A stretch of 64,000 bases of DNA from Carnobacterium_A sp049673005 (lineage in GTDB: Bacteria > Bacillota > Bacilli > Lactobacillales > Carnobacteriaceae): the NCBI RefSeq assembly GCF_049673005.1, contig NZ_JBATXB010000017.1:4870-68869 (forward strand), read 5' to 3'. A program made the position numbers and the translations under genes. The notes below the pieces were generated by a model that had not been told where the DNA came from, searched no databases, and saw only the letters and a program-made list of their open reading frames with translations. This document shows positions 8,654-18,068 of the stretch, in pieces (the first letter of the stretch is position 1; every line of letters begins with the position of its first letter).

Positions 8654-9712
8654 ATGAAAAAACGCAATTTTATGAGTCTTTTAGCTTTAGGATTAATTTC
8701 AGGAGTCACATTAGCAGCCTGTGGATCAGATGATTCAGATACATCTACTGATTCTGCTGAATCTTCAACTAGTAAAGATGATTTTTCAGTAGTCATGGTA
8801 ACAGATATTGGTGGAGTAGACGATAAGTCATTTAACCAATCTGCATGGGAAGGTATGAAAGAATGGGGCGAAGAAAACGGTAAAGAAGAAGGAACCGAAG
8901 GCTTTAAGTACTTACAATCTAATGAAGATTCAGAATTCGTAACGAACTTGAATAGTGCGGTACAAGCTAAATTTGATTTAGTATTTGGAATTGGTTATAA
9001 ATTAAAAGAAGCAATGACTGATGTTTCAGGACAAAACGAAGACCAACAATTTGTTATTATAGATGATGTAATTGAAGCTCCAAACGTTGCATCGGTTTTA
9101 TTTAAAGATCATGAAGCAGCATTTTTAGCAGGAGTAGCAGCTGCAGAAACAACTGAAACGGATAAACTAGGATTCATTGGTGGACAAGAGAGTGACGTTA
9201 TCTCACGCTTTGAAGCAGGATTTGTCGCTGGAGCTAAAGCAGTTAATCCAGAAATAGATATAAATGTTGAATACGTAGGTTCTTTCGGTGATGCAGCTCG
9301 AGGAAAACAATTAGCAGCAGCTATGTATAGCAGCGGTATTGACGTTATCTATCAAGCAGCAGGAGATTCAGGTAATGGTGTGTTTTCAGAAGCTAAAGAT
9401 TTAATGAATGCTGATGAGTCTAAAAAATTATGGGTAATCGGTGTTGACCGTGATCAAGAAGCAGAAGGTAAATTTGACACAGGTAACTTAACATTAGCAT
9501 CTACTCTTAAAGGTGTAGGTACAGCTGTTAAAGATATCTCAAATGAAGCAATGGCTGGCGAATTTGCTGGTGGAGAAGTGGTTAACTATGGCTTGGCTGA
9601 AGGCGGAGTTGACTTAACAGACGGTAACTTAACAGATGAAGTTAAAGAAAAAGTTGCAGAATATAAAGAGAAAATTGTCAATGGAGAAATTGAAGTTCCA
9701 CAAAAACCATAA
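8654..9712 (+). CDS. bmpA: BMP-family nucleoside-binding lipoprotein
   Basis: This 352-residue protein is the extracellular substrate receptor of a nucleoside ABC importer. The signal peptide ends in the lipobox LAAC, followed by a serine- and aspartate-rich spacer. The mature BMP/Med domain begins FSVVMVTDIGGVDDKSFNQ, the hallmark segment that contacts the ligand. ATG 8654 is chosen because GGGGG lies nine bases upstream, while an in-frame ATG at 8636 precedes that ribosome site. A terminator at 9757 follows, so the transporter genes are partly uncoupled, giving more receptor than membrane parts. BmpA-NupABC of Lactococcus lactis is the characterised relative; the exact nucleoside range is inferred. 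Confidence 0.93.
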   Translation: MKKRNFMSLLALGLISGVTLAACGSDDSDTSTDSAESSTSKDDFSVVMVTDIGGVDDKSFNQSAWEGMKEWGEENGKEEGTEGFKYLQSNEDSEFVTNLNSAVQAKFDLVFGIGYKLKEAMTDVSGQNEDQQFVIIDDVIEAPNVASVLFKDHEAAFLAGVAAAETTETDKLGFIGGQESDVISRFEAGFVAGAKAVNPEIDINVEYVGSFGDAARGKQLAAAMYSSGIDVIYQAAGDSGNGVFSEAKDLMNADESKKLWVIGVDRDQEAEGKFDTGNLTLASTLKGVGTAVKDISNEAMAGEFAGGEVVNYGLAEGGVDLTDGNLTDEVKEKVAEYKEKIVNGEIEVPQKP

Positions 9713-9756
9713 AAAATAATTTGTTTTTTTAGAATTTTAAACTAAATTTTTAAGAG

Positions 9757-9784
9757 AAAGGCCGGATGTTTATTCCGGCCTTTT
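9757..9784 (+). terminator. Terminator after bmpA
   Basis: The stem AAAGGCCGGA/TCCGGCCTTT has a seven-base loop and leads into T residues. It would limit read-through from bmpA into nupA. Confidence 0.85.
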
Positions 9785-9938
9785 CATTTCTTATCTACTA
9801 TTTTTCTACTAATCAATGTTAGTTTTATCAGCAGAGAACGTTACATCTTAAAAATGGAAAAAAAGCTTGTGGCCCCTGATTAACAAATAACGTATAATAG
9901 TCTTTGAATATAAAAAGTTGAAGAGGAGTGAGTCCATC

Positions 9939-11516
9939 GTGTCTGAAACAAATTTCGTCATTGAAATGAAAGGTATTACAAAACAGTTCGGTACTTTTAA
10001 GGCCAATGACAACATAAATTTACAACTAAAAAAAGGCGAAATACATGCTTTGTTGGGTGAGAATGGAGCAGGTAAATCAACTTTAATGAATATTCTGTCT
10101 GGATTATTAGAACCAACCTCAGGAAAAATATTGATAGATGGAAAAGAAGTTTCTATTCATTCGCCTGGGATAGCTAATAAGATGGGAATCGGAATGGTTC
10201 ATCAACATTTCATGTTAGTTAAAAAATTTACTGTTACAGAAAATATTATTCTAGGCAGTGAACCAAATAAAGCAGGTATTCTGGATCAGAAAACTGCTCA
10301 ACAATCGATTAAAGAATTATCAGAAAAGTATGGTTTGTTAGTAAACCCATCGGCAAAAGTTGAAAGTATTTCAGTCGGTATGGAACAACGTGTAGAGATA
10401 TTAAAAACACTCTATCGTGGTGCAGAAATTTTAATCTTTGACGAACCAACAGCTGTTTTAACACCTCAAGAAATTAATGAATTGATGCAAATTATGAGGG
10501 CGTTAACGAAAGAAGGTAAATCAATTATCTTGATTACCCATAAACTAGACGAAATAAAAGCAGTAGCAGATCGTTGTACGGTTATTCGACGTGGAAAAAG
10601 TATCGATACTGTCGATGTTTCAGCTACTTCACAACAAGAATTAGCAGATATGATGGTTGGTAGGTCAGTTTCCTTTAAAACAGCAAAAAAAGAAGCTAAT
10701 CCTCAAGATGTTGTTCTTTCGATTGAAGATATCACGGTTAAAGAAGATAGAGGATTGGAAGCAGTTAAATCCTTAAGTCTAGAGGTAAAAGCTGGAGAAA
10801 TATTAGGGATTGCTGGAATTGATGGGAACGGACAAAGTGAATTAATTCAAGCCATTACAGGTTTAACAAAAACTGAAAGCGGCAAAATTAAGTTGAATGG
10901 AAAAGAAATCCAAAATGAAAAACCACGAAATATAACAGAAAATGGATTAGGACATATTCCAGAAGACCGTCATAAGTATGGATTGATTCTACCTATGAGT
11001 TTAGAAGAGAATATCGCAATACAAACGTATTATAAAAAACCGCTAAGCAGTAATGGCTTCTTAAATCCTAAAGAAATTAAAGATTATGCAAAAAAATTAA
11101 TTTCAGAATTTGATGTACGTACTCAAAGTGAAATGGTTCCGGCAAGTGCATTGTCTGGAGGAAACCAACAAAAAGCAATCATTGCTAGAGAAATTGACCG
11201 TAATCCATCGTTGTTAATTGCAGCTCAGCCTACTAGAGGTTTGGATGTTGGAGCAATAGAGTATATTCATAAGCGTTTAATTGAACAACGAGATAACGGA
11301 AAAGCTGTCTTACTTATGAGTTTTGAATTAGATGAAATTCTAAATGTTTCAGATCGAATAGCTGTGATGTACGATGGGAATATAGTAGCGGTAGTTAAAC
11401 CAAAAGAGACAACACAGACAGAATTGGGATTACTCATGGCAGGTTCTTCTCTAGAGAAAGCAAGAGCTGCTGCTGAAAAAGAGCTGGGAAAGGAGCCGAC
11501 TCACGTTGAACAATAG
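9939..11516 (+). CDS. nupA: Nucleoside ABC importer, double ATP-binding protein
   Basis: This protein of about 525 residues carries two fused ATPase domains and powers nucleoside import. The first half has Walker A GENGAGKST and an atypical signature SVGMEQR. The second half has GIDGNGQSE in place of Walker A, lacking the lysine, and the signature LSGGNQQKA. This split is normal for the RbsA/MglA/NupA type, where only one site is fully catalytic. GTG 9939 is chosen because GAGGAG stands eight bases upstream; an in-frame TTG at 9918 precedes that site. It overlaps nupB by 11 bp. Confidence 0.93.
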   Translation: MSETNFVIEMKGITKQFGTFKANDNINLQLKKGEIHALLGENGAGKSTLMNILSGLLEPTSGKILIDGKEVSIHSPGIANKMGIGMVHQHFMLVKKFTVTENIILGSEPNKAGILDQKTAQQSIKELSEKYGLLVNPSAKVESISVGMEQRVEILKTLYRGAEILIFDEPTAVLTPQEINELMQIMRALTKEGKSIILITHKLDEIKAVADRCTVIRRGKSIDTVDVSATSQQELADMMVGRSVSFKTAKKEANPQDVVLSIEDITVKEDRGLEAVKSLSLEVKAGEILGIAGIDGNGQSELIQAITGLTKTESGKIKLNGKEIQNEKPRNITENGLGHIPEDRHKYGLILPMSLEENIAIQTYYKKPLSSNGFLNPKEIKDYAKKLISEFDVRTQSEMVPASALSGGNQQKAIIAREIDRNPSLLIAAQPTRGLDVGAIEYIHKRLIEQRDNGKAVLLMSFELDEILNVSDRIAVMYDGNIVAVVKPKETTQTELGLLMAGSSLEKARAAAEKELGKEPTHVEQ

Positions 11517-12570
11517 AAGTAAAATAGATGGTATATTAGTTCCAGTATTTTCAGTTGTTTTAGGATTATTATTAGGTGCATTAATTATGTTGATTTTTGG
11601 TTATAACCCAGTTGCGGGTTATCAAGCTATGTTACAAGGTGCTTTTGGCAATTCATTTTATATTGGAGAAACATTGAGACAAGCAACACCTTTAATATTT
11701 ACAGCACTTGGATTCTCAGTAGCTTATACAGCTGGCTTCTTTAATATCGGTGTTGCAGGACAAGCCTTGCTTGGCTGGTTATTTTCAGTTTGGTTTGCAT
11801 TGTCATTTCCTGAAATACCAGGCGCTCTTTTATTAATTATAAGTTTAATTGTTGGTGCTTTAGCTGGTGCGTTATGGGCAGGGATTGCAGGCTTCTTGAG
11901 AGCTTTCTTTAATACAAGTGAAGTTATTGTAACGATTATGTTAAATTATACAGCCTTGTATACAGCAAATTATTTGATCAGAAATGTTTTATCTGAATCA
12001 TCAGATACAACAGCTCGTATCCCAGAAGGGGCAAGCCTTCGTTGGGAATGGTTATCTGATTTGACAAGTAATTCTACGTTACATGGAGGAATCTTTTTAG
12101 CATTAATCATGGCTGTCGTTGTTTGGGTATTTATGAAAAAGACAACAGCTGGATTTGAAATAAGAGCGGTTGGTTTAAATCCTTTTGCATCTAAATATGC
12201 AGGAATGAGTACAAAACGGAATATTATTATCTCAATGCTAATTAGTGGTTCACTAGCAGGTTTAGGTGGAGCAATGGAGGGTATGGGAACCTTTCAAAAT
12301 ATCTTTGTTCAAGGGGGAATCCCATCAATTGGGTTTGACGGTATTGCCGTTGCCTTATTAGGATTAGGTAATCCAGTAGGTATTTTATTCTCAGCATTAT
12401 TATTTGGTGCTTTAAAAATTGGTGGAAATAGCATGCCTCTAGTAGCAGACGTACCTACAGAAGTCGTTGATATTGTTATTGCTTCTATCATCTTCTTTGT
12501 CGGAGCTAACTATTTAATCCGCATGTTCGTCGACAAACGTGCTAAATTAAATAAAGGAGGAGTAAAATAA
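11506..12570 (+). CDS. nupB: Nucleoside ABC importer permease 1
   Basis: This 354-residue integral membrane protein has about eight to ten hydrophobic segments and belongs to the BPD_transp_2 family. It shows the family feature GVAGQALLGW after the third segment and a cytoplasmic EIRAVGLNPFASKYAG loop that contacts the ATPase. The TTG at 11506 lies nine bases after AAGGAG and inside the end of nupA, giving an 11-bp overlap and probable translational coupling. It forms a heterodimer with the next permease. Confidence 0.93.
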   Translation: MNNRSKIDGILVPVFSVVLGLLLGALIMLIFGYNPVAGYQAMLQGAFGNSFYIGETLRQATPLIFTALGFSVAYTAGFFNIGVAGQALLGWLFSVWFALSFPEIPGALLLIISLIVGALAGALWAGIAGFLRAFFNTSEVIVTIMLNYTALYTANYLIRNVLSESSDTTARIPEGASLRWEWLSDLTSNSTLHGGIFLALIMAVVVWVFMKKTTAGFEIRAVGLNPFASKYAGMSTKRNIIISMLISGSLAGLGGAMEGMGTFQNIFVQGGIPSIGFDGIAVALLGLGNPVGILFSALLFGALKIGGNSMPLVADVPTEVVDIVIASIIFFVGANYLIRMFVDKRAKLNKGGVK

Positions 12571-12571
12571 A

Positions 12572-13531
12572 ATGGATATTATTAATGTATTGCAACTTGT
12601 TTTTTCTTCAGCATTAGTTTACTCAGCTCCTCTTATTTTAACTGCATTAGGTGGTACGTTTTCAGAGCGTAGTGGAATAGTTAACGTTGGTCTTGAAGGT
12701 ATTATGGTAATGGGTGCTTTTGGTTCCGTAGTCTTTAACCTGACATTTGCCTCTCAATTAGGTAATTGGACACCTTGGGTAGGTGTGATTGTCGGTGGAT
12801 TAATCGGTATTTTATTTTCATTAATACATGCTGTTGCTACAATAAATTTACGAGCTGATCATATTATCTCTGGAACAGTTATTAACTTAATGGCTCCAGC
12901 TTTAGCAGTGTTCTTAACACGTGTTTTATATGACGGACGAGGTCAAACAGATATTATTTCAGAAAACTTTGGTAAAGCAAATATACCTTTATTAGAAAAA
13001 ATTCCTGTTTTAGGACCTATTTTCTTTAAAGGAACCTCTGCCCCAGCTTTTGTAGGAATAGCTATTGCAGTCATTTGTTGGTTTGTTCTATTTAAAACTC
13101 GTTTTGGTCTAAGACTGAGAGCTGTTGGTGAACATCCTCAAGCTGCCGATACACTAGGAATTAATGTATATATGACTAAGTATGCAGGTGTTCTTTTATC
13201 TGGATTATTAGGTGGTATGGGTGGAGCTATTCAAGCTCAAGCTATTTCATTAAATTTTTCAGCATCTACAATTGCAGGACAAGGATTTATTGCTATGGCA
13301 GCAATGATCTTTGGTAAATGGAATCCACTAGGAGCAATGGGAGCTGCAATATTCTTCGGATTTGCTCAAAGTTTGAGCGTAATTGGAAACTATATACCAA
13401 TTATTCAAGATGTTCCGAGTGTTTGGTTACAAGTTGCTCCTTATCTAATAACTATTATTGTTCTAGTAGGTGTAATTGGTAAATCTGAAGGTCCAGCAGC
13501 AAATGGTAAAACATATATTAAATCAAAATAA
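12572..13531 (+). CDS. nupC: Nucleoside ABC importer permease 2
   Basis: This second permease of the same family, 319 residues, has about eight membrane segments. The opening SGIVNVGLEGIMVMGAFG and the coupling loop LRAVGEHPQAADTLGI are diagnostic. It starts one base after the nupB stop, with AAAGGAGGAG eight bases upstream. The name follows the L. lactis nupABC order; NupC here is an ABC permease, unrelated to the E. coli concentrative NupC carrier. A strong terminator follows, closing the operon. Confidence 0.92.
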   Translation: MDIINVLQLVFSSALVYSAPLILTALGGTFSERSGIVNVGLEGIMVMGAFGSVVFNLTFASQLGNWTPWVGVIVGGLIGILFSLIHAVATINLRADHIISGTVINLMAPALAVFLTRVLYDGRGQTDIISENFGKANIPLLEKIPVLGPIFFKGTSAPAFVGIAIAVICWFVLFKTRFGLRLRAVGEHPQAADTLGINVYMTKYAGVLLSGLLGGMGGAIQAQAISLNFSASTIAGQGFIAMAAMIFGKWNPLGAMGAAIFFGFAQSLSVIGNYIPIIQDVPSVWLQVAPYLITIIVLVGVIGKSEGPAANGKTYIKSK

Positions 13532-13540
13532 TAAATAATA

Positions 13541-13579
13541 AAAAAAGCAATTAGAAGATCAACTTCTAATTGCTTTTTT
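13541..13579 (+). terminator. Terminator of the nup operon
   Basis: AGCAATTAGAAG pairs with CTTCTAATTGCT around a short loop and is followed by a T run. Confidence 0.92.
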
Positions 13580-13587
13580 GTCAGCAG

Positions 13588-13616
13588 TTTACTTCACTTT
13601 TCACTAATTTTAAACT
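13588..13616 (+). promoter_or_regulatory. Promoter of the ymfF-ymfH-ymfI operon
   Basis: TTTACT and TAAACT are separated by 17 bp. The position puts transcription start near 13623, which excludes the earlier in-frame ATG at 13617 as the ymfF start. Confidence 0.6.
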
Positions 13617-13658
13617 ATGATAAAGAGAAGATTGTATTTAAATATAAGGAGGAATAAA

Positions 13659-14921
13659 ATGTCTATCCAATTAACTGAAGGAGTTAACCTTCATATTATA
13701 CCAACTGAAAAATATAAAACAGTAAGGATAGTAGTAAAGTTTCGATCTCCTTTGGATAAAGAAACGATAACTAAAAGAGCTTTATTATCTAGTATACTTG
13801 AAACAAATAGTCAAAAATACCCAAGTCAAACACTTTTAAGAAGTGAATTATCTAATCTATTTGGTGCTAGTTTTGGTAGTTCAGTGACAAAAAAAGGTTC
13901 AGTTCATGTTTTATCAGTATCCATGAATGTGGTGAATGAAAAATATTTAACGATGAGTGATTCGTTATTAATAAACTCAATTGAATTTTTAAAAGAAATC
14001 ATTTTCAATCCGAATGCATCCGATGGACATTTTGATAAAGGTACATTTAAACGTGAAAAAGAAAATTTAGTCGATTACTATGATTCCATTGCTGACGACA
14101 AGCAAACATATGCTAACTTAGAATTACAAAAACTATTTTTTGAAGAAGATAGCCAAAAAATTCCTAGCATTGGAACGAAAGAAGATCTAGCAAAAATAAC
14201 TGAGACATCGCTATTTATTTATTATAAACAGATGCTTCAACAAGATTTGGTTGATATTTATGTATTAGGAGATATTGATGAAGAGCAGGTAATCGCTCAA
14301 TTAAAAGAATTCCCTTTTGAACCAAGAAGATTTGAAAAACAAGAACTCTTTTATATTCCATCAGAAGTCGAGAAAATAAATACAAAAATAGAGTACCAAG
14401 ATATTAAACAAGCAAAGTTTAATTTGGGGTATAAAACAGATATATTTTATCTTAAAGAAAATTATTACGCAGGGCAATTATTCAATGGTTTATTTGGCGG
14501 GTTTCCTCACTCAAAATTATTTGTAAATGTCAGAGAAAAGGAAAGTCTAGCATATTATGCATCAAGTTCATTAGATACTTTCAGAGGAATGATGATAGTT
14601 CAAACAGGTATTGACAGTAAAAAAATGGATCTAGTAAAAGAAATCGTAACACTGCAACTAAAAGAGATGCAAGCTGGTAACTTTACTGAAGAAGATATAC
14701 ACCAAACTAAACAAATGTTGAAAAATCAACTACTTCAATCTGAAGATAATTCGAGTGCAATAATCGAAAGAACCTATTCAAATAAACTAGTGAGTAATAA
14801 GACTAAGAGTATAGAGGAATGGATTAGAAATATCGAAAAAGTCACAAAGGAAGAAATTATTGAAATCGCTAAATTGGTAACATTAAAAGCGACATTCTTT
14901 CTATCTGAGGAGGTTAAGTAA
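13659..14921 (+). CDS. ymfF: EF-P modification protein YmfF, M16 peptidase-like without zinc site
   Basis: This 420-residue protein has the two-lobed M16 (pitrilysin/MPP) fold. The inverse zinc motif HxxEH is absent: the equivalent helix reads SSILETN, so it is probably a non-catalytic partner. In B. subtilis, ymfF and ymfH were linked genetically to 5-aminopentanol modification of elongation factor P and to swarming. ATG 13659 follows AAGGAGG. The stop overlaps the ymfH start (TAATG). A heterodimer with the zinc-bearing YmfH, like bacterial processing-peptidase pairs, is inferred. Confidence 0.88.
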   Translation: MSIQLTEGVNLHIIPTEKYKTVRIVVKFRSPLDKETITKRALLSSILETNSQKYPSQTLLRSELSNLFGASFGSSVTKKGSVHVLSVSMNVVNEKYLTMSDSLLINSIEFLKEIIFNPNASDGHFDKGTFKREKENLVDYYDSIADDKQTYANLELQKLFFEEDSQKIPSIGTKEDLAKITETSLFIYYKQMLQQDLVDIYVLGDIDEEQVIAQLKEFPFEPRRFEKQELFYIPSEVEKINTKIEYQDIKQAKFNLGYKTDIFYLKENYYAGQLFNGLFGGFPHSKLFVNVREKESLAYYASSSLDTFRGMMIVQTGIDSKKMDLVKEIVTLQLKEMQAGNFTEEDIHQTKQMLKNQLLQSEDNSSAIIERTYSNKLVSNKTKSIEEWIRNIEKVTKEEIIEIAKLVTLKATFFLSEEVK

Positions 14922-16222
14922 TGGAAAAAAAGGAGTATGAACAATTAAATGAAACGATATACACTGAAACACTTTCAAACGGATTATCCGTTACTTTGTT
15001 ACCTAAAGACGAATTTCATAAAACATACGGATTGTTTACTACTAAATATGGTTCAATAGACAATCAATTTATACCTCGGGATGGCAAACAGTTGACTCGT
15101 GTTCCTGATGGAATTGCTCATTTTTTAGAACATAAAATGTTTGAAAAAAAAGATGGAGATATTTTTAATGTATTTGGGAAATTAGGTGCTTCAGCTAATG
15201 CTTTCACAAGTTTTACACAGACAAGTTATTTATTTTCTAGTACAACTAATGTCAATGAAAATATGGAGACGTTATTAGATTTTGTACAGGAACCTTATTT
15301 TACAAAAGAAACAGTAGATAAAGAAAAAGGAATTATTGGTCAAGAGATTCAAATGTATGAAGATGAACCAGATTGGCGTTTGTTCTTTGGGATTTTAGGC
15401 AATATGTACCCTAAACATCCTTTGCATATTGATATTGCAGGAACAGTTGATAGTATTGCAGACATAACAGCTGAGCTATTATACGAAAGTTACAATACTT
15501 TTTATCATCCAAGTAATATGAATCTTTTTGTTGTAGGAAAAATGGATCCAGAAAAAATGATGGATTTGATTAAATCAAATCAAGCTAAAAAAAGTTTTTC
15601 TGAATCAACTGAAATACAACGTTACTTCCCTGAAGAAACAATTGGCGACATTAAACCGTTTGACTCAATAAAGATGTCAGTTAAAAGGCCGAAAAGTATT
15701 ATTGGTGTAAAGGGTATAGGTAAAGCTCCTGAAGGAAAAGCTGCTTTAGTATATAAAACAATTATGGATTTATTGATGACCTTATTAGTTGGACCAACAT
15801 CGGATAACTATTTAAAACTATACGATTCTGGTGTAATTGATGACAGTTTTTCATATGATTTTAGCTTAGAACGAACATTTCACTTTGCTGATGTTGGGGG
15901 AGATACAAAAGATCCAGAAGCATTTAGTACGGTTATAAAAGAAATTTTATTAACGGCCAAAATGAGCCCAGAATTGAATGAAGAACACCTTATCCTTGTT
16001 AAAAAAAGAAAGATAGGTCAAGTACTTCAGTCCCTAAATTCTTTAGAATTCATTGCTAATCAATATAGCCAACAAAATTATGGAGAAGCTACACTACTTG
16101 ATTTAGTTCCTATTATTGAATCGATTACTTTAAATCAAATTAAACATGCTGCTGAAGAATTCATGCAAGAAAGTCATATGAGTGTCTTTCACATCTTGCC
16201 TAAAGGAGAAGACAATGTATGA
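14921..16222 (+). CDS. ymfH: EF-P modification protein YmfH, M16 zinc peptidase
   Basis: This 433-residue M16 family protein has an intact zinc motif HFLEH at about residues 66-70 and a downstream conserved acidic helix (EKGIIGQEIQMYEDEP) supplying the third ligand. It starts in the TAATG of the ymfF stop and ends in an ATGA overlap with ymfI, so the three genes are tightly coupled. Its peptidase target is unknown; the family is tied to EF-P 5-aminopentanol maturation in B. subtilis. The catalytic state is read directly from the motif and the pathway role is by orthology and synteny. Confidence 0.9.
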   Translation: MEKKEYEQLNETIYTETLSNGLSVTLLPKDEFHKTYGLFTTKYGSIDNQFIPRDGKQLTRVPDGIAHFLEHKMFEKKDGDIFNVFGKLGASANAFTSFTQTSYLFSSTTNVNENMETLLDFVQEPYFTKETVDKEKGIIGQEIQMYEDEPDWRLFFGILGNMYPKHPLHIDIAGTVDSIADITAELLYESYNTFYHPSNMNLFVVGKMDPEKMMDLIKSNQAKKSFSESTEIQRYFPEETIGDIKPFDSIKMSVKRPKSIIGVKGIGKAPEGKAALVYKTIMDLLMTLLVGPTSDNYLKLYDSGVIDDSFSYDFSLERTFHFADVGGDTKDPEAFSTVIKEILLTAKMSPELNEEHLILVKKRKIGQVLQSLNSLEFIANQYSQQNYGEATLLDLVPIIESITLNQIKHAAEEFMQESHMSVFHILPKGEDNV

Positions 16223-16944
16223 AGTCAGCATTAATCATGGGGGCTAGTGGAGATATAGGAACAGGGATTGCAAAAGAACTAGCTGAAAGTGGTTGGTCAT
16301 TATATTTACATTATCATACAGACTCTAAAAGCATTGAAAGACAGCTTCAAGATTATCAAGCGCGTTATCCCAAACAAGATTTTTTTGGAATACAATTGGA
16401 TATGACTCAAGAAGCGGGAATTGAAGAATTTATAAAAAATATATTTCAATTAGATGCGATTATATTTTCAAGTGGTTTTACTACTTTTCAATTGTTAACA
16501 GAAATAACGTCCAAAACGATGGACAATATGTGGGCAGTTCATATTAAAACGCCAATGTTATTAGTGCAAAAACTTCAAGGGAAACTAGCTCAATCTAATT
16601 CTGGAAGAATTGTTTTTATTAGTTCTATTTATGGTGAATCTGGTAGTTCTATGGAAGTTGTTTATAGTACGACTAAAGGAGCTCAAATTGCTTTTGTGAA
16701 GGCCTACAGTAAAGAAGTAGCTAGTTTAGGTATAACGGTTAATGCAATTTCTCCAGGTGCTATAGAAACTAAAATGAATTCTGATTTTAGTGAAATTGAG
16801 TTGAAAGAATTAAAAAAAGAAATTCCAGTTGGACGTATGGGGAGTATTTCAGAAATTAGTTTCTGGGTACATCAACTATTAGAACCTAGAAGTGCTTATT
16901 TAACGGGGCAATCGATTATCGTTAGTGGTGGCTGGTTAAGGTAA
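16219..16944 (+). CDS. ymfI: EF-P 5-aminopentanone reductase, SDR family
   Basis: This 241-residue short-chain dehydrogenase/reductase has the cofactor motif GASGDIG at the N-terminus, the catalytic serine in FISSIYGESG and the pair Y/K in YSTTKG. In B. subtilis YmfI reduces 5-aminopentanone on EF-P Lys32 to 5-aminopentanol with NADPH. It was long annotated as a FabG-like ketoreductase. The start overlaps the ymfH stop (ATGA). No terminator is visible before ymfM. Confidence 0.88.
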   Translation: MKSALIMGASGDIGTGIAKELAESGWSLYLHYHTDSKSIERQLQDYQARYPKQDFFGIQLDMTQEAGIEEFIKNIFQLDAIIFSSGFTTFQLLTEITSKTMDNMWAVHIKTPMLLVQKLQGKLAQSNSGRIVFISSIYGESGSSMEVVYSTTKGAQIAFVKAYSKEVASLGITVNAISPGAIETKMNSDFSEIELKELKKEIPVGRMGSISEISFWVHQLLEPRSAYLTGQSIIVSGGWLR

Positions 16945-17046
16945 GATGGAAATGTTTATTTAATGAACTGCTAAAAATTAAATACGAATGTCATTAAACT
17001 TATTCTTGACTATCATCAAAAAGGGATGTTTCTCTAACTTTTGGTG

Positions 17047-17055
17047 TGCTATAAT
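17047..17055 (+). promoter_or_regulatory. Extended -10 promoter of ymfM
   Basis: TGCTATAAT is a perfect extended -10 element 60 bases upstream of ymfM, with no clear -35. Confidence 0.65.
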
Positions 17056-17114
17056 ATAAATTGACATGAGCTTTTTATGCTCTCTAAACAAGAGAACTGG
17101 TAGGTGAATTTAAA

Positions 17115-17981
17115 ATGAATGAAATTGGTGAGAAACTACAAGAAGCCAGAAAAGCTAAAGGCTATACTTTAGATGATTTACAACAAATGACAAAAATACA
17201 AAAACGTTATTTAATTGCGATTGAAGAAGGCAATTATAATGTAATGCCGGGAAAATTTTATGCACGGGCATTTATTAAACAGTATGCAGATACGGTTGGG
17301 CTTAACGGCGATCAATTATTAGAAGATTATACGGATACTGTTCCACATACTCATGATAGCGAATATGTAGAACAAGCATCTGCAAATCAAACACGTTCAG
17401 GAAATAAAATAGACAACAAGTTAGTCGGAAATGTTCGAGATTATTTGCCTACATTACTCATTTTAGCGGTGGTTATTATTATAGTAGCTGCGATCTATCT
17501 TTCTTTTATTAAAAATAACCAAACGGCTAAAGAGGATATGATTACAAAAAATTCAGAAACAGTTGTTGTTTCAAGTGCTGAATCAAGTTCCAATGAATCA
17601 AAAGAACCAGAAAAACAACAATCTTCTATTGTTGAAAAAGAAGAACCTGTAGAAACAGTAACTATCGTATCATCAACAGGTTCTCAAACTACTTTTGCTG
17701 TGACAGGAACATCAGAAAAAAACGAAATTAGTTTACTTGCTGAAAATGGAGATAGTTGGGTAAGTATCGAAATTGATGGAGATATGGTTGATCAAGCTCT
17801 ACTATCAAGTGGAAACTCACTAAAAGCCTCTATCCCAGAAGGTGCAAAGCAAGTGAATCTAGTTATAGGAAATGCTGCGGTTACGTCGGTTACGTTAAAT
17901 GGTAAGACTATCGAGTACGCTCCTGAAGCGGCCGATGCGGTTACACAAAAAATAGAATTTCAATTTAATAACGAAGAATAA
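17115..17981 (+). CDS. ymfM: RodZ-like helix-turn-helix membrane protein
   Basis: This 288-residue protein starts with a Cro/RodZ-type helix-turn-helix (KLQEARKAKGYTLDDLQQMT). A linker and a single membrane segment follow near residues 112-134 (LPTLLILAVVIIIVAAIYLS). Beyond it lie a serine- and glutamate-rich spacer and a C-terminal DUF4115 beta domain. In rods RodZ links MreB to wall synthesis. In coccoid relatives the role is less clear, and I see no mreB in the window. The gene sits between the EF-P genes and pgsA as in B. subtilis. Confidence 0.9.
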   Translation: MNEIGEKLQEARKAKGYTLDDLQQMTKIQKRYLIAIEEGNYNVMPGKFYARAFIKQYADTVGLNGDQLLEDYTDTVPHTHDSEYVEQASANQTRSGNKIDNKLVGNVRDYLPTLLILAVVIIIVAAIYLSFIKNNQTAKEDMITKNSETVVVSSAESSSNESKEPEKQQSSIVEKEEPVETVTIVSSTGSQTTFAVTGTSEKNEISLLAENGDSWVSIEIDGDMVDQALLSSGNSLKASIPEGAKQVNLVIGNAAVTSVTLNGKTIEYAPEAADAVTQKIEFQFNNEE

Positions 17982-18068
17982 AAATAAGAAGGCAATAAGG
18001 AATTTCTTTTATTAGATTTTTTCTTATTGTCTTAAATTTAAGACGAAAAAATGAAAGAAGGCGATAAT

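Noticed and set aside
8329..8796. 155-codon minus-strand frame across the ftsK end and bmpA start
   Set aside because: It runs through two real genes and the palindrome, with no SD and no recognisable family.
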